A DNA stretch of 64,000 nt from Strigamia acuminata (GCA_949358305.1 OX442314.1:39998581-40062580); one strand, 5' to 3'; shown: positions 52,160-63,820, counted from the stretch's first letter. Notes: a model not told the origin generated them from the letters alone. Program-made: numbers and translations.

Positions 52160-52900
52160 TAGAGAGTTGGGTTTTACACCCCCGAGAACAAATCAACAAT
52201 TTACCACTTTTGTGATGCAGGAACGAACGGGCATGTTTACAACATTAATTTTGCAGAAAATTCACATTTTTACTTATCTGGAAAACTGTGAACATATAAA
52301 CCTAGTAAATGTGACTTCTGAATGCTGATTGGTTTCAAGCAGATTTTTCCCCTCATGAGCGCAAACAGGATACACTGAGCAAACAGGATACACTGACGTC
52401 ACTCAACTCAAGGATAAAAGTTGTTGTTCTTGCTGCAGATGGCTTTGATCACATTTCATGCCAAATGGCCGGAAATACTGAAATAAATAGAAAATAAAAT
52501 ACAATAAACATGAATTTGTAATACAAGAGTTACATTTAGGGTAGAGAGTTGGATTTTACATCACCGAGAACAAATCAACAATTTACCGCTTTTGTTTTGT
52601 TGGAACGAACGGGCATGTTTACAACATCAATTTATCAGAAAATTCGCATTTTAACTCACCTAGAAAACGGCGACCATACAAACTTAAAAAATGCTGACTT
52701 GTGAATGGCGTCAAACAGGTTTCTCCCCTAATGAGCGCGAACACAATACAACGAGGTCACTGGAGCCGAGGACAAAGGTGCAGATGGCTGTGATCTAAAA
52801 GAAAAATTTAAACATATAACGCCAAATGGCTCAAAACATTGAAATAAATGGATAAATAAATAAAATAAACGTGAAATGATGATAGAATAATTAGTTTAGG
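52160..52900 (+). repeat. 382-bp tandem duplication
   Basis: TAGAGAGTTGGRTTTTACA starts at 52160 and 52542. The two units are similar over most of their length (GAACGAACGGGCATGTTTACA in both) but diverged. The first contains an internal 21-bp duplication around AAACAGGATACACTGA. No ORF. Confidence 0.85.
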
Positions 52901-53100
52901 CTTACGGGTGATATGTACAAAAACTTACCTCGGTTTGTTGGAGAAAAAAATAAGCAGTTTGTGCGAAATTACAAGAGAATAAAAACACTGAAATTTCGAG
53001 TAAATCTTTGATGGAAAAGGCCAAAATTTAAAGTAACATTCAAGCTAAAACAATTACAATACCACGACAAACCCAACCCGTGCATCAACGTCTCAGTGTG

Positions 53101-53290
53101 CTCGCAGAACTGACGTGGCTACGGGGCTCACATACGTAAATCACGCGGTACCGTTCTCTACAGAACGAATCTTTCATCCCCCATCGTATGTATGGGCTCG
53201 CAGAACTGACGTGGCTACGGGGCTCGGGTACGTAAATCACGGTGAACCATTCTCTACAGAACGAATCTTTCATCCCCCATCGTGTGTATG
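53101..53290 (+). repeat. 96-bp tandem repeat, two units
   Basis: Units start at 53101 and 53197 (CTCGCAGAACTGACGTGGCT) and share CTACAGAACGAATCTTTCAT with a few changes. Short ORFs across it on both strands follow the repeat and are not genes. Confidence 0.9.
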
Positions 53291-54918
53291 GTATCCTAGA
53301 AGGACCGTTGAAACTGACTGAAAAGAAAATATCAAGGAGTAAACTTGAAAAAAAGGAAAATAAATAAATGGAATGAATAAATAAATGAAATATATGGAAA
53401 TGATTTAATAAAAATAAATTATTTGTGGAAAGATATTTTAACGTTATTGTACATGAACAGAAAAAAAAAAGTTATAGGCAAAAAGTGTTTCATCAGTAAA
53501 GCAAACTTAATTTAACAAAATCACTTAGAATTCAGAGAACAACCACTCTAATAAGCCATCGCCAGATCTACTGTAGTCCTTATATTTACAACAGCAAGGC
53601 CTTAAACTAGTACGTATTAACTTTTATTTATTTTTTAACATTTATAAAAAAAAATTTTATTTTTAATTTAATTTTTTTTTAAATGTGTAGAAAATGTAAA
53701 AATTAAAAAATTAAAAAATTAAACATTGTTAATAAATAGATAATATTTCAGCTAATTTGAACACAATTTGGGTAAATAACCCGTGATTATTTTTATTTAA
53801 CCCTGTACTTAGTATTAAATAAAATCATTCTTTGTTTGTTTTTGGTAAAATAACAAGTTTGAGTCTTTATTCGAGAATCTTACCCTAGACATTTGTTTAA
53901 CGACTAAAAAACCGATAGAAGTCCTAACCACCGCATTGTGAGAGTGGACGGACATTGTTCGGGCACGGGAATGCCTAAACAGCGCCGGACGCTCGACACG
54001 TATAGATAGGAGACTACAAGAGACTGTGTTTGAGGTTTTAGGCCTTTATTCAGTTGTCTAGGGGTCAATATCTTGTGTCTCTCCCATGCTCCTGCTGCAT
54101 TGCTGCAGCAGACCTGTGACCACACGCGGCACACACGTGGTTAGGGTTAACCTGGTTGTGCGGCGTGGTCATGTCGATGTTCATTTGGCCCATGGTAATC
54201 GCTCACGGTACTGGGACTGGCGAACCGGCCAAGTCCCTAAGTGACACCATGGTGAACAAGAGTGTGGACCGGTCTGATGTTGGTCAGGACCGTTCCTGTG
54301 GAACTCTGGCCAGAAACACAAGCCAATCGTGATAGCAAAACAAAAGCAACGACTCTACTATGTTAAAACACTTAAAAACGAGAAAGAGCGAGTCGCTAAT
54401 CAAGCTGGAGGTGAAAATAAGAAGGAAAACTCGGTGAGAGGAAATCGGCGATGTTTTGGTTGGAAATTTTGCAGATTTTAATTTTTTGATCAGGTGGTGA
54501 TGAATTTACAAAAGTAATATTAGAATAATCCGATTTTAACTGTAATTTGGTTGAGTTATTTACAAAATAACTATTTTATAGTGAAACTACTGTAGAACTA
54601 TAAAGAATCAACATTGAAAATATTTAATTTCTTAATGTAAATGAACTTTTCAAACAAGTGTTTAACCGATTAAACTACTCCAAGCGTTATAATTTGACAT
54701 TAAATGTAATTAATATTAAAATTGTTTTCCGTCACTAAAATTTGTTAAGTCATTAAAAATATCAAATCAATAAATGAAAATAAAAATTTATTGAGCTAAC
54801 ACAAAAATAAAATCCAAACATCGTGCTCATTTCAGTAAAGCAAACATTTGTTTGTTCAACGTTTGATGAACGTTCACAGTTCTAACCAATGCCCGTCTTC
54901 CGTATGAATTACATTTCC
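53291..54918. other. Gene-poor stretch upstream of the cullin gene
   Basis: Very AT-rich to about 53880, then a more GC-balanced block (53900-54420) with no ORF of note that could be an unrecognised repeat. 54766-54803 recurs downstream of the cullin gene. Confidence 0.4.
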
Positions 54919-55006
54919 GGTATATAAGCTGCAGATGTCAGCGTTACAATCATCAATCATCTTAGCAGCTTCGAGTCGTAAACTACACCCAGTTTATTCG
55001 TTTACA
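54919..55006 (+). promoter_or_regulatory. TATA-type promoter of the cullin gene
   Basis: TATATAAG at 54921-54928, the consensus TATA box. Transcription would start about 30 bp downstream (around 54950), after the first in-frame ATG (54935). The ATG at 55007 is therefore the likelier translation start. Confidence 0.6.
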
Positions 55007-57268
55007 ATGTATAGATCGCAAACTCCAGCCGCAATTAAAAAGGATTTCGAATTCACTTACCGAACAAGTTCAAAGCTTCTTCTAGGAGAATCAGTTACTG
55101 TTACCGAATGGAACCATCTATTTTCCGCCGTGCACAGCCTCACGATATGGGAACAAAGTCGCAAAGGAGAAATCTACCTCGAGTTACAAAAACAAATTTT
55201 ATCGACCATCCAGGACTTGCAAGCAAAATTACCGACGGAATGTGAACCGGTCGTCTTCATAAAAGCTTACACCGAAGAATGGAAATCATTTTTCGAACGT
55301 TGCCAAATCATTCCCTTACCGTTCGTAAAATTGGAATCGACACCACTTGACAATTGTGTCGGTTACAACGTTCGTAATCTCATGCTGCAGAGTTGGAATG
55401 AAAGTATTTTCTCGGACAAGAAGAATCACATCCACAAAAGCGTTATGAAGTTAATCGAAGCGGAGAGAAACGGCCAAACGTGCGATCCGCAGCTAATAAT
55501 TGGAATTCGTGAGTCTTATGTGAGTTTGTGCACTACTCCCGACGACAATTTATCCCTTTATCGGGAGTTTTTTGAGAAAGCATACTTCGAAGACACTCGG
55601 GCGTTTTATGGGACAAATGCGCAAGAGTATCTGAGGGTCAACGGAGTCGAGAATTACATGAAATACGCCGATCTACGACTCAGCGAAGAGAATAAGCGGG
55701 CGGAGAAATATTTAGAAGCGTGTTCGCGTCAAGAATTGACTAAAATCTGCGGCGATGTTTTGGTGTTTCCGTTTAAGGAAGTCGTTTTAGCGGAGTGTGG
55801 GGCGATGATCAAGCGCAACGATATTGACAATCTTCTACGGATGTTTCATCTGTTGAATCTCGTGCCCGAATGTATTCCACCGATGCTCGTCGAGTTGGAA
55901 GAATGCATCGTCAAAGCTGGTTTGGCGGACATGGTTGCGGCGGCCGAAACGATCGTTCAGGATTCCGAGAAATACGTGCAACAACTACTCGATCTCTTCA
56001 ATCGGTCTAGCGAATTAGTCGAGAAAGCTTTTGAGAATGATCCGAGATTTCTTTCGGCGAGAGATAAAGCGTTCAAGAAAATTGTCAACGACACGGCGAT
56101 TTTTAAGTTGGAACTTGCGTCGAGGACGAAAACTCAGCCGGAATCGAAATGTCCCGAGTTGTTGGCGAATTTCTGCGACATGTTGTTGAGGAAGACGAAT
56201 ATGAGTAAGAAATTAGCCTCGGAGATCGTCGAAAGCAGGTTAAAAGGAGTGCTCATATTGCTGAAGTATGTACACAACAAAGATGTGTTCATGATTTTCT
56301 TCAAATCGCATCTGACGAGACGTTTGATTTTGGAAACTTCGGCGGACAACGACATGGAGGAGAATATGGTCGGGTGGTTGAGAGATGTGGGAATGCCGGC
56401 CGAATACGTGAACAGAGTGTCGAAGATGTTTCAAGACCTTACGATTAGCCGAGACTTGAATCAAGCTTTCCAAGACCGACATGGGGGTGTTAGAGATTCG
56501 ATTAATGTAAAAATTCTCAATTCCGCCGCGTGGTCGCGAAGTAACGACAGGATTCCCGTTTCGATCCCCGTGGAGTTGGAAGATTATGTTTGCGAGATGG
56601 AAACTTTTTACCACAAACAACACAGCGGACGCAAACTAGTTTGGGATCATCAAATGTCGAATGGGACCATCACGTTTGTAAATGCTGTGGGAAAGTTTGA
56701 TCTGGACGTGACGACATTCCAAATGGCCGTGCTGTTCGCGTGGAACGAGCGCCCGAACGAGCGCATTTCCTTCGAGAATTTACAGTTGGCGACCGAGTTG
56801 CCAGAGTCCGAACTGAAGAAAACGCTTTGGTCAGTCGTGTCGATGCCAATGGCAAAGCGAAACATTGTAAAGTGTCATCCGGAAGTAAAATCGCCGTTAG
56901 AGTTCACGAATGGGACGGAGTATTGGATAAACGACGATTTTGCGGTGATTAGAAACGGTAAAGTTCAGAAACGAGGCAAGATCAACCTTATCGGGAGATT
57001 GCAGCTGTCGACGGAGAAGCATAAACAAGGGGACAACGAAGCCATCGTCAAACTCAGGGAATATCGTTTACAAGAAGCGATTGTTCGTGTTGCGAAAGCC
57101 AGGAAGTCTGTGCCAAATTCTCAACTACAGATCGAATTAATTGGAATTTTGAAAAATATGTTCTTGCCGACGACCCGAATGATCAAAGAGCAAGTAGAAT
57201 GGTTGATCGAAAAGAATTATCTGTGCCGAGACGAGAAAGATTTCAATAACTTGATCTACGTTGCCTAG
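54935..57268 (+). CDS. Cul5-like: Cullin-5-like scaffold protein, intronless (777 aa max)
   Basis: Cullin-5 is the scaffold of CRL5 ubiquitin ligases: the N-terminal helical repeats bind Elongin/SOCS-box adaptors and the C-terminus binds the Rbx2 RING protein. The match to animal CUL5 is strong over the full length: WNESIFS, IGIRESYVSLC, YMKYADLRL, GLADMVAAAETI, TQPESKCPELLANFCDMLLR, AHLTRRLIL-type loop, VQKRGKINLIGRLQL, and the C-terminus ILKNMFLP ... MIKEQVEWLIE ... IYVA. The neddylation-site Lys is present at residue 721 (VAKARKS). Length fits CUL5 (about 780). If translation starts at 55007, the protein is 753 aa. The whole gene is one open exon, unlike typical multi-exon CUL5 genes, so it is most likely a retrocopy that stayed intact; no poly(A) tract or flanking repeat from retroposition remains. 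Ends TAG, with AATAAA downstream. Confidence 0.93.
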   Translation: MSALQSSIILAASSRKLHPVYSFTMYRSQTPAAIKKDFEFTYRTSSKLLLGESVTVTEWNHLFSAVHSLTIWEQSRKGEIYLELQKQILSTIQDLQAKLPTECEPVVFIKAYTEEWKSFFERCQIIPLPFVKLESTPLDNCVGYNVRNLMLQSWNESIFSDKKNHIHKSVMKLIEAERNGQTCDPQLIIGIRESYVSLCTTPDDNLSLYREFFEKAYFEDTRAFYGTNAQEYLRVNGVENYMKYADLRLSEENKRAEKYLEACSRQELTKICGDVLVFPFKEVVLAECGAMIKRNDIDNLLRMFHLLNLVPECIPPMLVELEECIVKAGLADMVAAAETIVQDSEKYVQQLLDLFNRSSELVEKAFENDPRFLSARDKAFKKIVNDTAIFKLELASRTKTQPESKCPELLANFCDMLLRKTNMSKKLASEIVESRLKGVLILLKYVHNKDVFMIFFKSHLTRRLILETSADNDMEENMVGWLRDVGMPAEYVNRVSKMFQDLTISRDLNQAFQDRHGGVRDSINVKILNSAAWSRSNDRIPVSIPVELEDYVCEMETFYHKQHSGRKLVWDHQMSNGTITFVNAVGKFDLDVTTFQMAVLFAWNERPNERISFENLQLATELPESELKKTLWSVVSMPMAKRNIVKCHPEVKSPLEFTNGTEYWINDDFAVIRNGKVQKRGKINLIGRLQLSTEKHKQGDNEAIVKLREYRLQEAIVRVAKARKSVPNSQLQIELIGILKNMFLPTTRMIKEQVEWLIEKNYLCRDEKDFNNLIYVA

Positions 57269-57767
57269 GATTTCAATTTGCTGTCGATTAATCTTTTTCA
57301 AACGTATAATAAATAAATTTTGCCATTATTTTACAAGTGTGTACAAGTGTATAAATTTCTAAACGACAAGATTCAACATGGTTGTTGTCGTAGCGCGAAA
57401 CAATTACTCGATCTCTTCAATCTACCAAATTAGTCGAGAAAGTTTTTGAAAATGATCCAAGATTTCTTTCAGCGAGAGAATACAAAGAAATGGTTGCACA
57501 GCTGTTGATTTCAAATGTAATTAAAAAAATATAAAAGTTGCTGAGAAAGAAAAGAACGATTATTGCAGCGTCGTATATAAAATTCATTACCAAAGCAATA
57601 AATAAAAATAAAAATTCATTAATCTAACACAGGGTTTCGCCTCACTGGCGGGGCGCGAGCTGATTATTTTGCAAACTTTTGTAAATTTTTAAGCAAAATT
57701 ATATAAAATTGTATAAAAATTTCTTTTTTTCTTTTTAGTAGTATATTTTTTAGATGAAGTGCGGCTC
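57269..57767. other. Cullin 3' flank with duplicated sequence
   Basis: Contains the polyadenylation signal region (AATAAATAAA at about 57307), the gene fragment above, and at 57595-57632 a diverged copy of the upstream sequence 54766-54803 (CAATAAATAAAAATAAAAAT, then CTAACACA). Nothing else recognised. Confidence 0.6.
57374..57480 (+). pseudogene. Cullin-5 gene fragment
   Basis: About 105 bp matching the cullin gene internally: ACATGGTTG (as at 55928) joined by a deletion to CAATTACTCGATCTCTTCAA and on (as at 55980-56070), with several substitutions. It lies 105 bp after the intact gene in the same orientation, so it is the remnant of a second tandem copy. Confidence 0.85.
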
Positions 57768-57932
57768 TGTTAGGGAAATTGAGCAGAGCTCCCAAACTGG
57801 GAAAGAATCTACACACGTTTACATATTTAGTTGCAACCAAACAAGAACATCTGATTTAATGTAACAATAGATTTAGGTATACAATATGCTCAACACTATA
57901 CATTATTGTGTAAAGTGAATATATCTCTAACA
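57768..57932 (-). repeat. 3' LTR of copia element D (165 bp)
   Basis: It matches 63836-63965 but has 35 extra bp near its middle (around 57872-57910). TG...CA ends with inverted TGTTAG/CTAACA. A short purine stretch (GGGCGG) next to it in the sense strand serves as a weak polypurine tract. Confidence 0.95.
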
Positions 57933-57974
57933 TAGCCGCCCATATTCATTTCCGAAAAAATTAATAAACTTATT

Positions 57975-59158
57975 TTACAAATCTTCTGAATAATCAATCA
58001 ATCCCAACTTCCTACAGTCTTGCTTCAATTTCGTATCCGGTAACGCTTTCGTCATCACGTCTGCGTACATCTCATCCGTTGGGACAAACTCGACTCGATA
58101 GATGCCATCCCAGATATCCTGTCTAATGAACGAGACTCGACGGTTGAAATGTTTCGTTCTGCCATGGTAACCCTGATCCTTGGTCAATGCAATGGCTAGT
58201 TGGTTGTCACAATAGATGGTAACCGGTCGTTGGGCTTCTCGTATGTTCAGGTCCTCAATGAAGTTCTTGATCCACCTGACCTCCTTGCCCAACTCGACCA
58301 TGGCTGAAAACTCAGCCTCACAAGTCGACATACATACTAACTTTAGTTTCTTAGCCTGCCAGGTGATAGCCGTCCCGTTCAACATCGTAACGAAACCTGC
58401 AAAAGACTTTGCATCCACATCACAAGAGTTCCAGGATGCATCAGTGTATCCAGTCAAATCCGCAACACTGCCCGTATACTTCAACCGATAATTTGCCGTC
58501 CCCATCAGGTACCTCAGGATCCTTTTTGCTGCCAACCAGTGAGCTTGCTTCGGGTCGTTTAGCCACTGCGAAAGGAAGGAAACTGCAAACGCAATGTCCG
58601 GCCGCGTGCCCTGTGCCAAATAAAGTAGAACACCAACGAGCTCCCTATATGGCTTGTCTGCAGCTGAGGGTCCCAACGGGTAACCTGGGGCGTCCAACTT
58701 CTGTGACACATCTAACGGAGTTTTGACCGGCTTAGCCTGTAAAAGACCAAACCTCGTGATTAATTCCGTAATATATTTCGTTTGGTCCATGGTAATCTCG
58801 TTCTTCTCATCGTTTTGACTTATTCGAATCCCTAATAGGGACTTAATCTCTCCCAAGTCAATAACTTTTATCTCTTTCCTAATTTGCTTCATTAACTGGT
58901 CTAATAAGCGATCATCATTATCCAAAGTAATTAAATCGTCCACATACGTGGCCACAAAAATTATGGATTGTCCCCTCGTGTATTTATAAACACACTGTTC
59001 TGTCGGGTGTTTCGTAAATCCCACGGCAAGCAACACTTGCTCCAACTTCTCGTGCCAAGCACGTCCCGCTTGGGGCAAACCATATACCGCCTTCTCAAGT
59101 AAACATACTTGAGTTGTCCGATCGCCGAGTCCTTCGGGTAGCTCCATATAGACTGTCT
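57975..59158 (-). pseudogene. pol: Copia pol: RT C-half and RNase H
   Basis: Continuation of RT after the nested insertion: KAVYGLPQAGRAWHEKL, catalytic YVDD (ATYVDDLITL), GYPLGPSAADKPYRELVG, then RNase H with GYTDASWNSC, CMSTCEAEF and YCDNQLAIALT, ending TAA at 57975. This part has no stops. The 5' half of RT is at 60677-61489; the insertion lies just after the codons for AYLHARLK. Confidence 0.93.
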
Positions 59159-59167
59159 CCTTCAGGC

Positions 59168-60676
59168 GGGATGGGATACTTGGGTCGAAATGAATAAGGT
59201 CGAAACGGGATTTCGATCTTATTCATTTCGACCTTATTCATATAAAAATTTAGAGTTTCGACCTTATTCACGAATAAGATCGAAACAGGATTTCGACCTT
59301 AGTCATTTCGACCTTATTCATGAATAAGATCGAAATAGGATTTCGACCTTAGTCATTTCGACCCTAGTCATTTCAGAAAATGTAATTTCGACCTTATTCA
59401 TATAATTTCGACCTTATTCATGAATAAGGTCGAAACTCTAAATTTTTATATGAATAAGGTCGAAAGTCAAAAATTCAAAAACATGAGAATTTCCCATGAG
59501 AATCTCGTGTCTTCTCTCTTTCTCTAATCACAATCTAAGAAATGTTTTTTATCACATGTTTTATATAAGTTTTATATTGTCAGGAAACCAGAGCTTCTAG
59601 AAGAAACTATTTTTTATTTTTCTTATTTATTTTGTAAATAAGGAATAAAAAAACTTAATTTTAGCCTAAATAAAGTTGTTTTTATTTTGATATTAATTTA
59701 ATTTTTTTTTTGAATGTTAATTGGCATTATAAAGTGTGTACACACTGACCTGATCCGAAAATGCAAAAAACACCGCCTAAAACACCGCATCTATTACAAA
59801 ATGCGCCGCAGCAGGCTGATTAGCGCATTTACCCGGTGCTTCACTGCAGCACGTCAACGCCATTTTTTTTCGGTTTTTTATGTTTTTCACCTCGTTTTAA
59901 CTCGTTTTTATCATTTTTTTTATGATTTCTTAACGTTTTTTCCATTTTTAAACCGTTTTTTAATGTTTTTTATGTTTTTTTCCCATTTTTTTCCGGTTTT
60001 TTTGCTGATTTTTCAGGTTTTTTTCAAGTTTTAATCAGGTTTTTATGGTTTTTATTATTTTTTTCGGTTTTAACCGGTCTTTTATCATCTTTTACGTGTT
60101 TTTCCAGTGTGTACACACTTTAAAATGCCAATTAACATTCAAAAAAAATTAAATCAATATCAAAATAAAAACAACTTTATTTAGGCTAAAATTAAGTTTT
60201 TTTATTCCTTATTTACAAAATAAATGGGAAAAAATGGGAGAAAGTTTCTTCTAGAAGCTCTGGTTTCCTGAAATATAAAACATGTAATAAAAAACATTTC
60301 TTAGATTGTGATTAGAGAAAGAGAGAAGACACGAGATTCTCATGGAAAATTCTCATGTTTTTGAGTTTTTGAATTTTTGAGTTTCGACCTTATTCATATA
60401 AAAATTTAGAGTTTCGACCTTATTCATATAAAAATTTAGAGTTTCGACCTTATTCATGAATAAGATCAAAACAGGATTTCGACCTTAGTCATTTCGACCT
60501 TATTCATGAATAAGGTAGAAACAGCATTTCGACCTTAGTCATTTCGACCCTAGTCATTTCGGTATACGTAAATTCGACGTTAATCATTTCGCCCAAAGAT
60601 GGGATACTTGGGTAGAAATGAATAAGGTCGAAATCCCGTTTCGACCTTATTCATTTCGACCTTAGTATGAAATCCC
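59168..60676. mobile_element. Foldback (long inverted repeat) element nested in copia D
   Basis: Inserted in copia RT with a target duplication. Parsing the ends as GGGAT...ATCCC gives an 8-bp duplication CTTCAGGC (59160-59167 and 60677-60684), which suits the hAT type; CCTTCAGGCGGG (12 bp) is shared if longer. The element is nearly all inverted repeat: outer arms packed with TTTCGACCTTATTCAT in both orientations (59190-59470, 60380-60670), inner arms of roughly 290 bp (about 59460-59750 against 60105-60400), and a T-rich loop of about 355 bp. There is no transposase; the 106-codon ORF in the loop is T-run artefact. Non-autonomous. Confidence 0.88.
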
Positions 60677-61489
60677 CTTCAGGCGGGCATGCAAATATGC
60701 CGTTTCGACATCGTGGTGCTTGACGCGAAGTCGGCGTTTCGCTGCTAATGCCATCAGTATTCTCACCGTGGCTAATCGTACTACGGGGGAATAAGACTCA
60801 TCATAATCAACCCCCTGTATGACGTTAAATCCCTGCGCAACTAATCTTGCTTTGTATCGCGTTATACGTCCTTGCTGGTCAGTCTTTAATGAATAGACCC
60901 AACGGGATCCTACAACTTTAGCATCCGGGGGTCTGTCAACTATTTTCCATGTCTGTTGCTCTCGATGCGATTTAAGTTCGGCTTCCATTGTCAATTTCCA
61001 CGATGCTGATTGGGTAGATGCCAAAGCTTGTTTGTAGTTCTTCGGAACTATGACCGGACCTAAGGTCTTCGTGTCCTTAACTTGGGCCACATTGGCATCA
61101 TCCGAAACAGGCGGTCGGTTCCGAGTTGTCCGGTGTCTCCGCCAATCTATCGTCTCGTAAGGCACAGGTGGCCGCCTAATTATTTGTGGGTACCTCCGAA
61201 CTGGGCCACATTGCGGCAATTGGCCCGCAGGATACATTGGAACCTGGCATCTCGAGTCCAGCGGGAATGAATGTATTACCGGAACCTCCTCAGGTAAATC
61301 CGGCACCACAGGTTCATCCAACTGGTTATCCTCTTGAGCCAGGGGTGGGGCATCGGACAACAAACTCGAACCTAAAGTATCTTCATCAAATTTCACATCC
61401 CGTGAAACAAAATATTTACGGGCTATTGGATCATAAAAACTCCAACCGGGAGCACTGAATGGGTATCCAGTAAATATTGCTCTCTTGGC
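60677..61489 (-). pseudogene. pol: Copia pol: integrase tail to RT N-half
   Basis: From the TGA at 61490-61492 the frame continues unchanged with AKRAIFTGYPFSAPG (the linker usual after integrase), then an RT start: SWKLTMEAELKSHREQQTW, VVGSRWVYSLK, ARLVAQGF, VDYDESYSPVVR and DVETAYLHA. It stops at the nested foldback element. Confidence 0.92.
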
Positions 61490-62315
61490 TCAGGGTTCTA
61501 ATTTCGAGCGGTCCTGTGTTGGTATCCATGTGTAAGCAAGACTGCCAAAAATTCTCATGTTTGCTACATTAGGTTTACGGCCCGTCAACCTCTCAATTGG
61601 GGTCTCAGCATCGAAACGTTGCATTTTGGACCTGTTGGAGGCATATGCGGCAGTTTCAACCGCATCCTGCCAAAATTGAGTGGGCAGCTTAGCGTCCAAT
61701 AATAAGGTCCTTGCAGCATCCAACAGCTTCCGGTTTGCACGTTCCGCGACGCCATTTTGGGAGGGGCTGTATGGAATGGTCAACTGATGATGGACACCAC
61801 GGCTGGTCAATAAATCTTTAAATGCAGTATTGACGAACTCAGTACCGTTGTCGGATCTCAATCGTTTTAATTTCGCCCCAAATCTCTTCTCGTAAAGTAA
61901 TAAAAATTTCTTAAATTCCTCCACCGTGTCCGACTTCTTCTCCAAAAAACGAGTGAATATCACTCGGGAGAAATCATCAACTATCGTAAAAATGTACCTG
62001 TTCCCTTTTATCGATTCGCGCCTAAATGGCCCACATAAATCGACATGAAGCATTTCCATGGGGCCAGATGCCGTGATGTAATTGGTAGACACAAAAGGAG
62101 ATCGCGTCTTCTTTGCCATGATGCACTTGTCGCACAATTTCGGATCCCGGTCCATAGTTAATTCCATGCCTCCTACTAAATTTTTATACACCATCTCTCT
62201 TAAAGACTTAAATCCCAGATGTGCCAATCTGCGGTGCCATAAAATCACTGGCAATTTAGTAATTTTAGTTCCAGGTTTGTCTTTACCCCCGGTCAATGAC
62301 AATCCAATATTAATC
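61490..62315 (-). pseudogene. pol: Copia pol: integrase
   Basis: Zinc-binding WHRRLAHLG with CDKCIMAKK; catalytic residues in HVDLCGPF, RSDNGTEF and PSQNGVAERANR; then a C-terminal region with KPNVANMRIFGSLAYTW. It ends in a TGA after SKLEP, where relatives continue. Its frame differs from that of gag-protease because of the G12/C12 run at 62316-62327, which may be a true slippage mutation or an assembly error. Confidence 0.93.
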
Positions 62316-63709
62316 GGGGGGGGGGGGTGGGGACAATTGACTGTTCAACTCTTCTATTCAAACAAAACAATCCAGCAGTTTGAATTGCTTCAAATATTTT
62401 GGTGCCAGTCATTGTCGACACAACACACTTATTGTCCGAAAATGACACAACATAACCTTGTTGCACAATTCGTGCAACCGACAATAAATTTGTTTTCAAT
62501 GACGGGACATATTTAACATCAGTCAGTCTAATTATTTTCCTCTGGTCATCTAACCATAAAACTAAGAGCACAGTCCCGGTTCCCACTGAGGGCACCTTGC
62601 GTCCATCCGCCAACACGACCTGTTTCCCAGGCGATAAGTCTAATTGTTCAAAGCACGATGCGTCATTGGACATGTGGGATGACGCCCCGGAATCCATGTA
62701 CCATATCGGGTCCTCCCTAGTGGCTGTTGTGGTCGGGGAGTGAAGTAAACACGTGGTCTGGTGATAAGCGTGCATCGCATAATCAACCACATACTGCAGT
62801 TCGTCCGCCTTCGCAGATGTTGAAGGTTGCTGGACAACTGCAACACTTGCGTTCTGCTTTCGGCCTCTAAAATTTCCTCGAGTGCGGGTCTGAGAGCGGG
62901 CACGAATCTCAGCAGCAGCCTTGGGGTCAACGAGTTGTCGGCATTCCGCATATCGATGGCCCAAACGCCCACAATTCCAACATTTCGTGGGCTGCCTGCC
63001 GGCCCGGTTGGTCGCTCCGCCACGCCAAGATCCAGGGTTTCCTCGTCCACCGCTTCCATTTGGGCCACGCGCCCATGCTGCACTTTCCAACTTGAAATCG
63101 GTGGGAGCAGGCAACGCCGTACGCCTCATCTCCTCCGCTTGCAATGCGCGTCGAAAAGTTTGCATTTTCAGTGTGCTGCGTCCGACCACGTTGCAACTTG
63201 TTACGACGCCTCTGTAGTCAGATGTCAGCCCCCTCAAGACGTGTGCGCACAGCTCGGCCTCGTCAATCGGTGCCCCGATTGAATTCAGCTCCTCGGCAAC
63301 CGATATCATCCGGTCCAAATATACCGCCACGGTTTCAGTCGGTTTCATGCGAATGTGTGCGAGTTCTACTCGCTTTTGAACTTTTAATTCTGCAACCTCG
63401 CCTTGATTTTCGGTCTTGAGTGCAGTCCAAGCCGACTTTGCCGTATCGTGGTTCAGCACATGGCGTAATTGAGCGGTATCAATAGTTTGCAGAATTATGT
63501 TAAGCGTTTCGACATCTTTTGTCGTCCATTCTTTAACTCGGGTCTTGAATGCATCATCAGTCTCGCCCAGAGTTTTGATCGGCGCATCATCGATTATAAC
63601 TGACCAAGCTTCCCTTGACTTGAGCAGCGTCGCGGTACTCCCACGTCGAATAATTGCGCCCGTTCAGCTTCTCTACGTATGTAATGGCAGATTCGACTTT
63701 GGCCGCCAT
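62316..63709 (-). pseudogene. gag: Copia gag and protease
   Basis: ATG at 63709 (MAAKVESAITYVEKLNGRNY) leads into a frame that stops near 63590. The rest of gag is in another frame from about 63640 (SREAWSVIIDDAPIK and on), so one frameshift has occurred. Then: the gag helical domain (VAVYLDRMISVAEEL), a Gly/Arg-rich basic region, a CCHC knuckle (C-x2-C-x4-H-x4-C, near 62950-62990) and the protease active site WYMDSGASSHM (near 62680-62700). Ends in the 12-C run. Confidence 0.92.
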
Positions 63710-63820
63710 TTTATTCAAAAATTTCTAAATTCGTACCGCTCAACTTGTAAATACTTCATAAATTTCTGCACCGACTTCTGATTTCGATTTTCACAAATGT
63801 TCCTTTCTTTTAGATCATGT

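Noticed and set aside
53900-54420. A SINE or solo LTR upstream of the cullin gene
   Set aside because: Composition differs from its surroundings, but no A/B box, poly(A), TG...CA ends or target duplication could be identified.
59714-60034. 106-codon ORF in the foldback loop
   Set aside because: Phe-rich translation of T runs; no protein-like composition.
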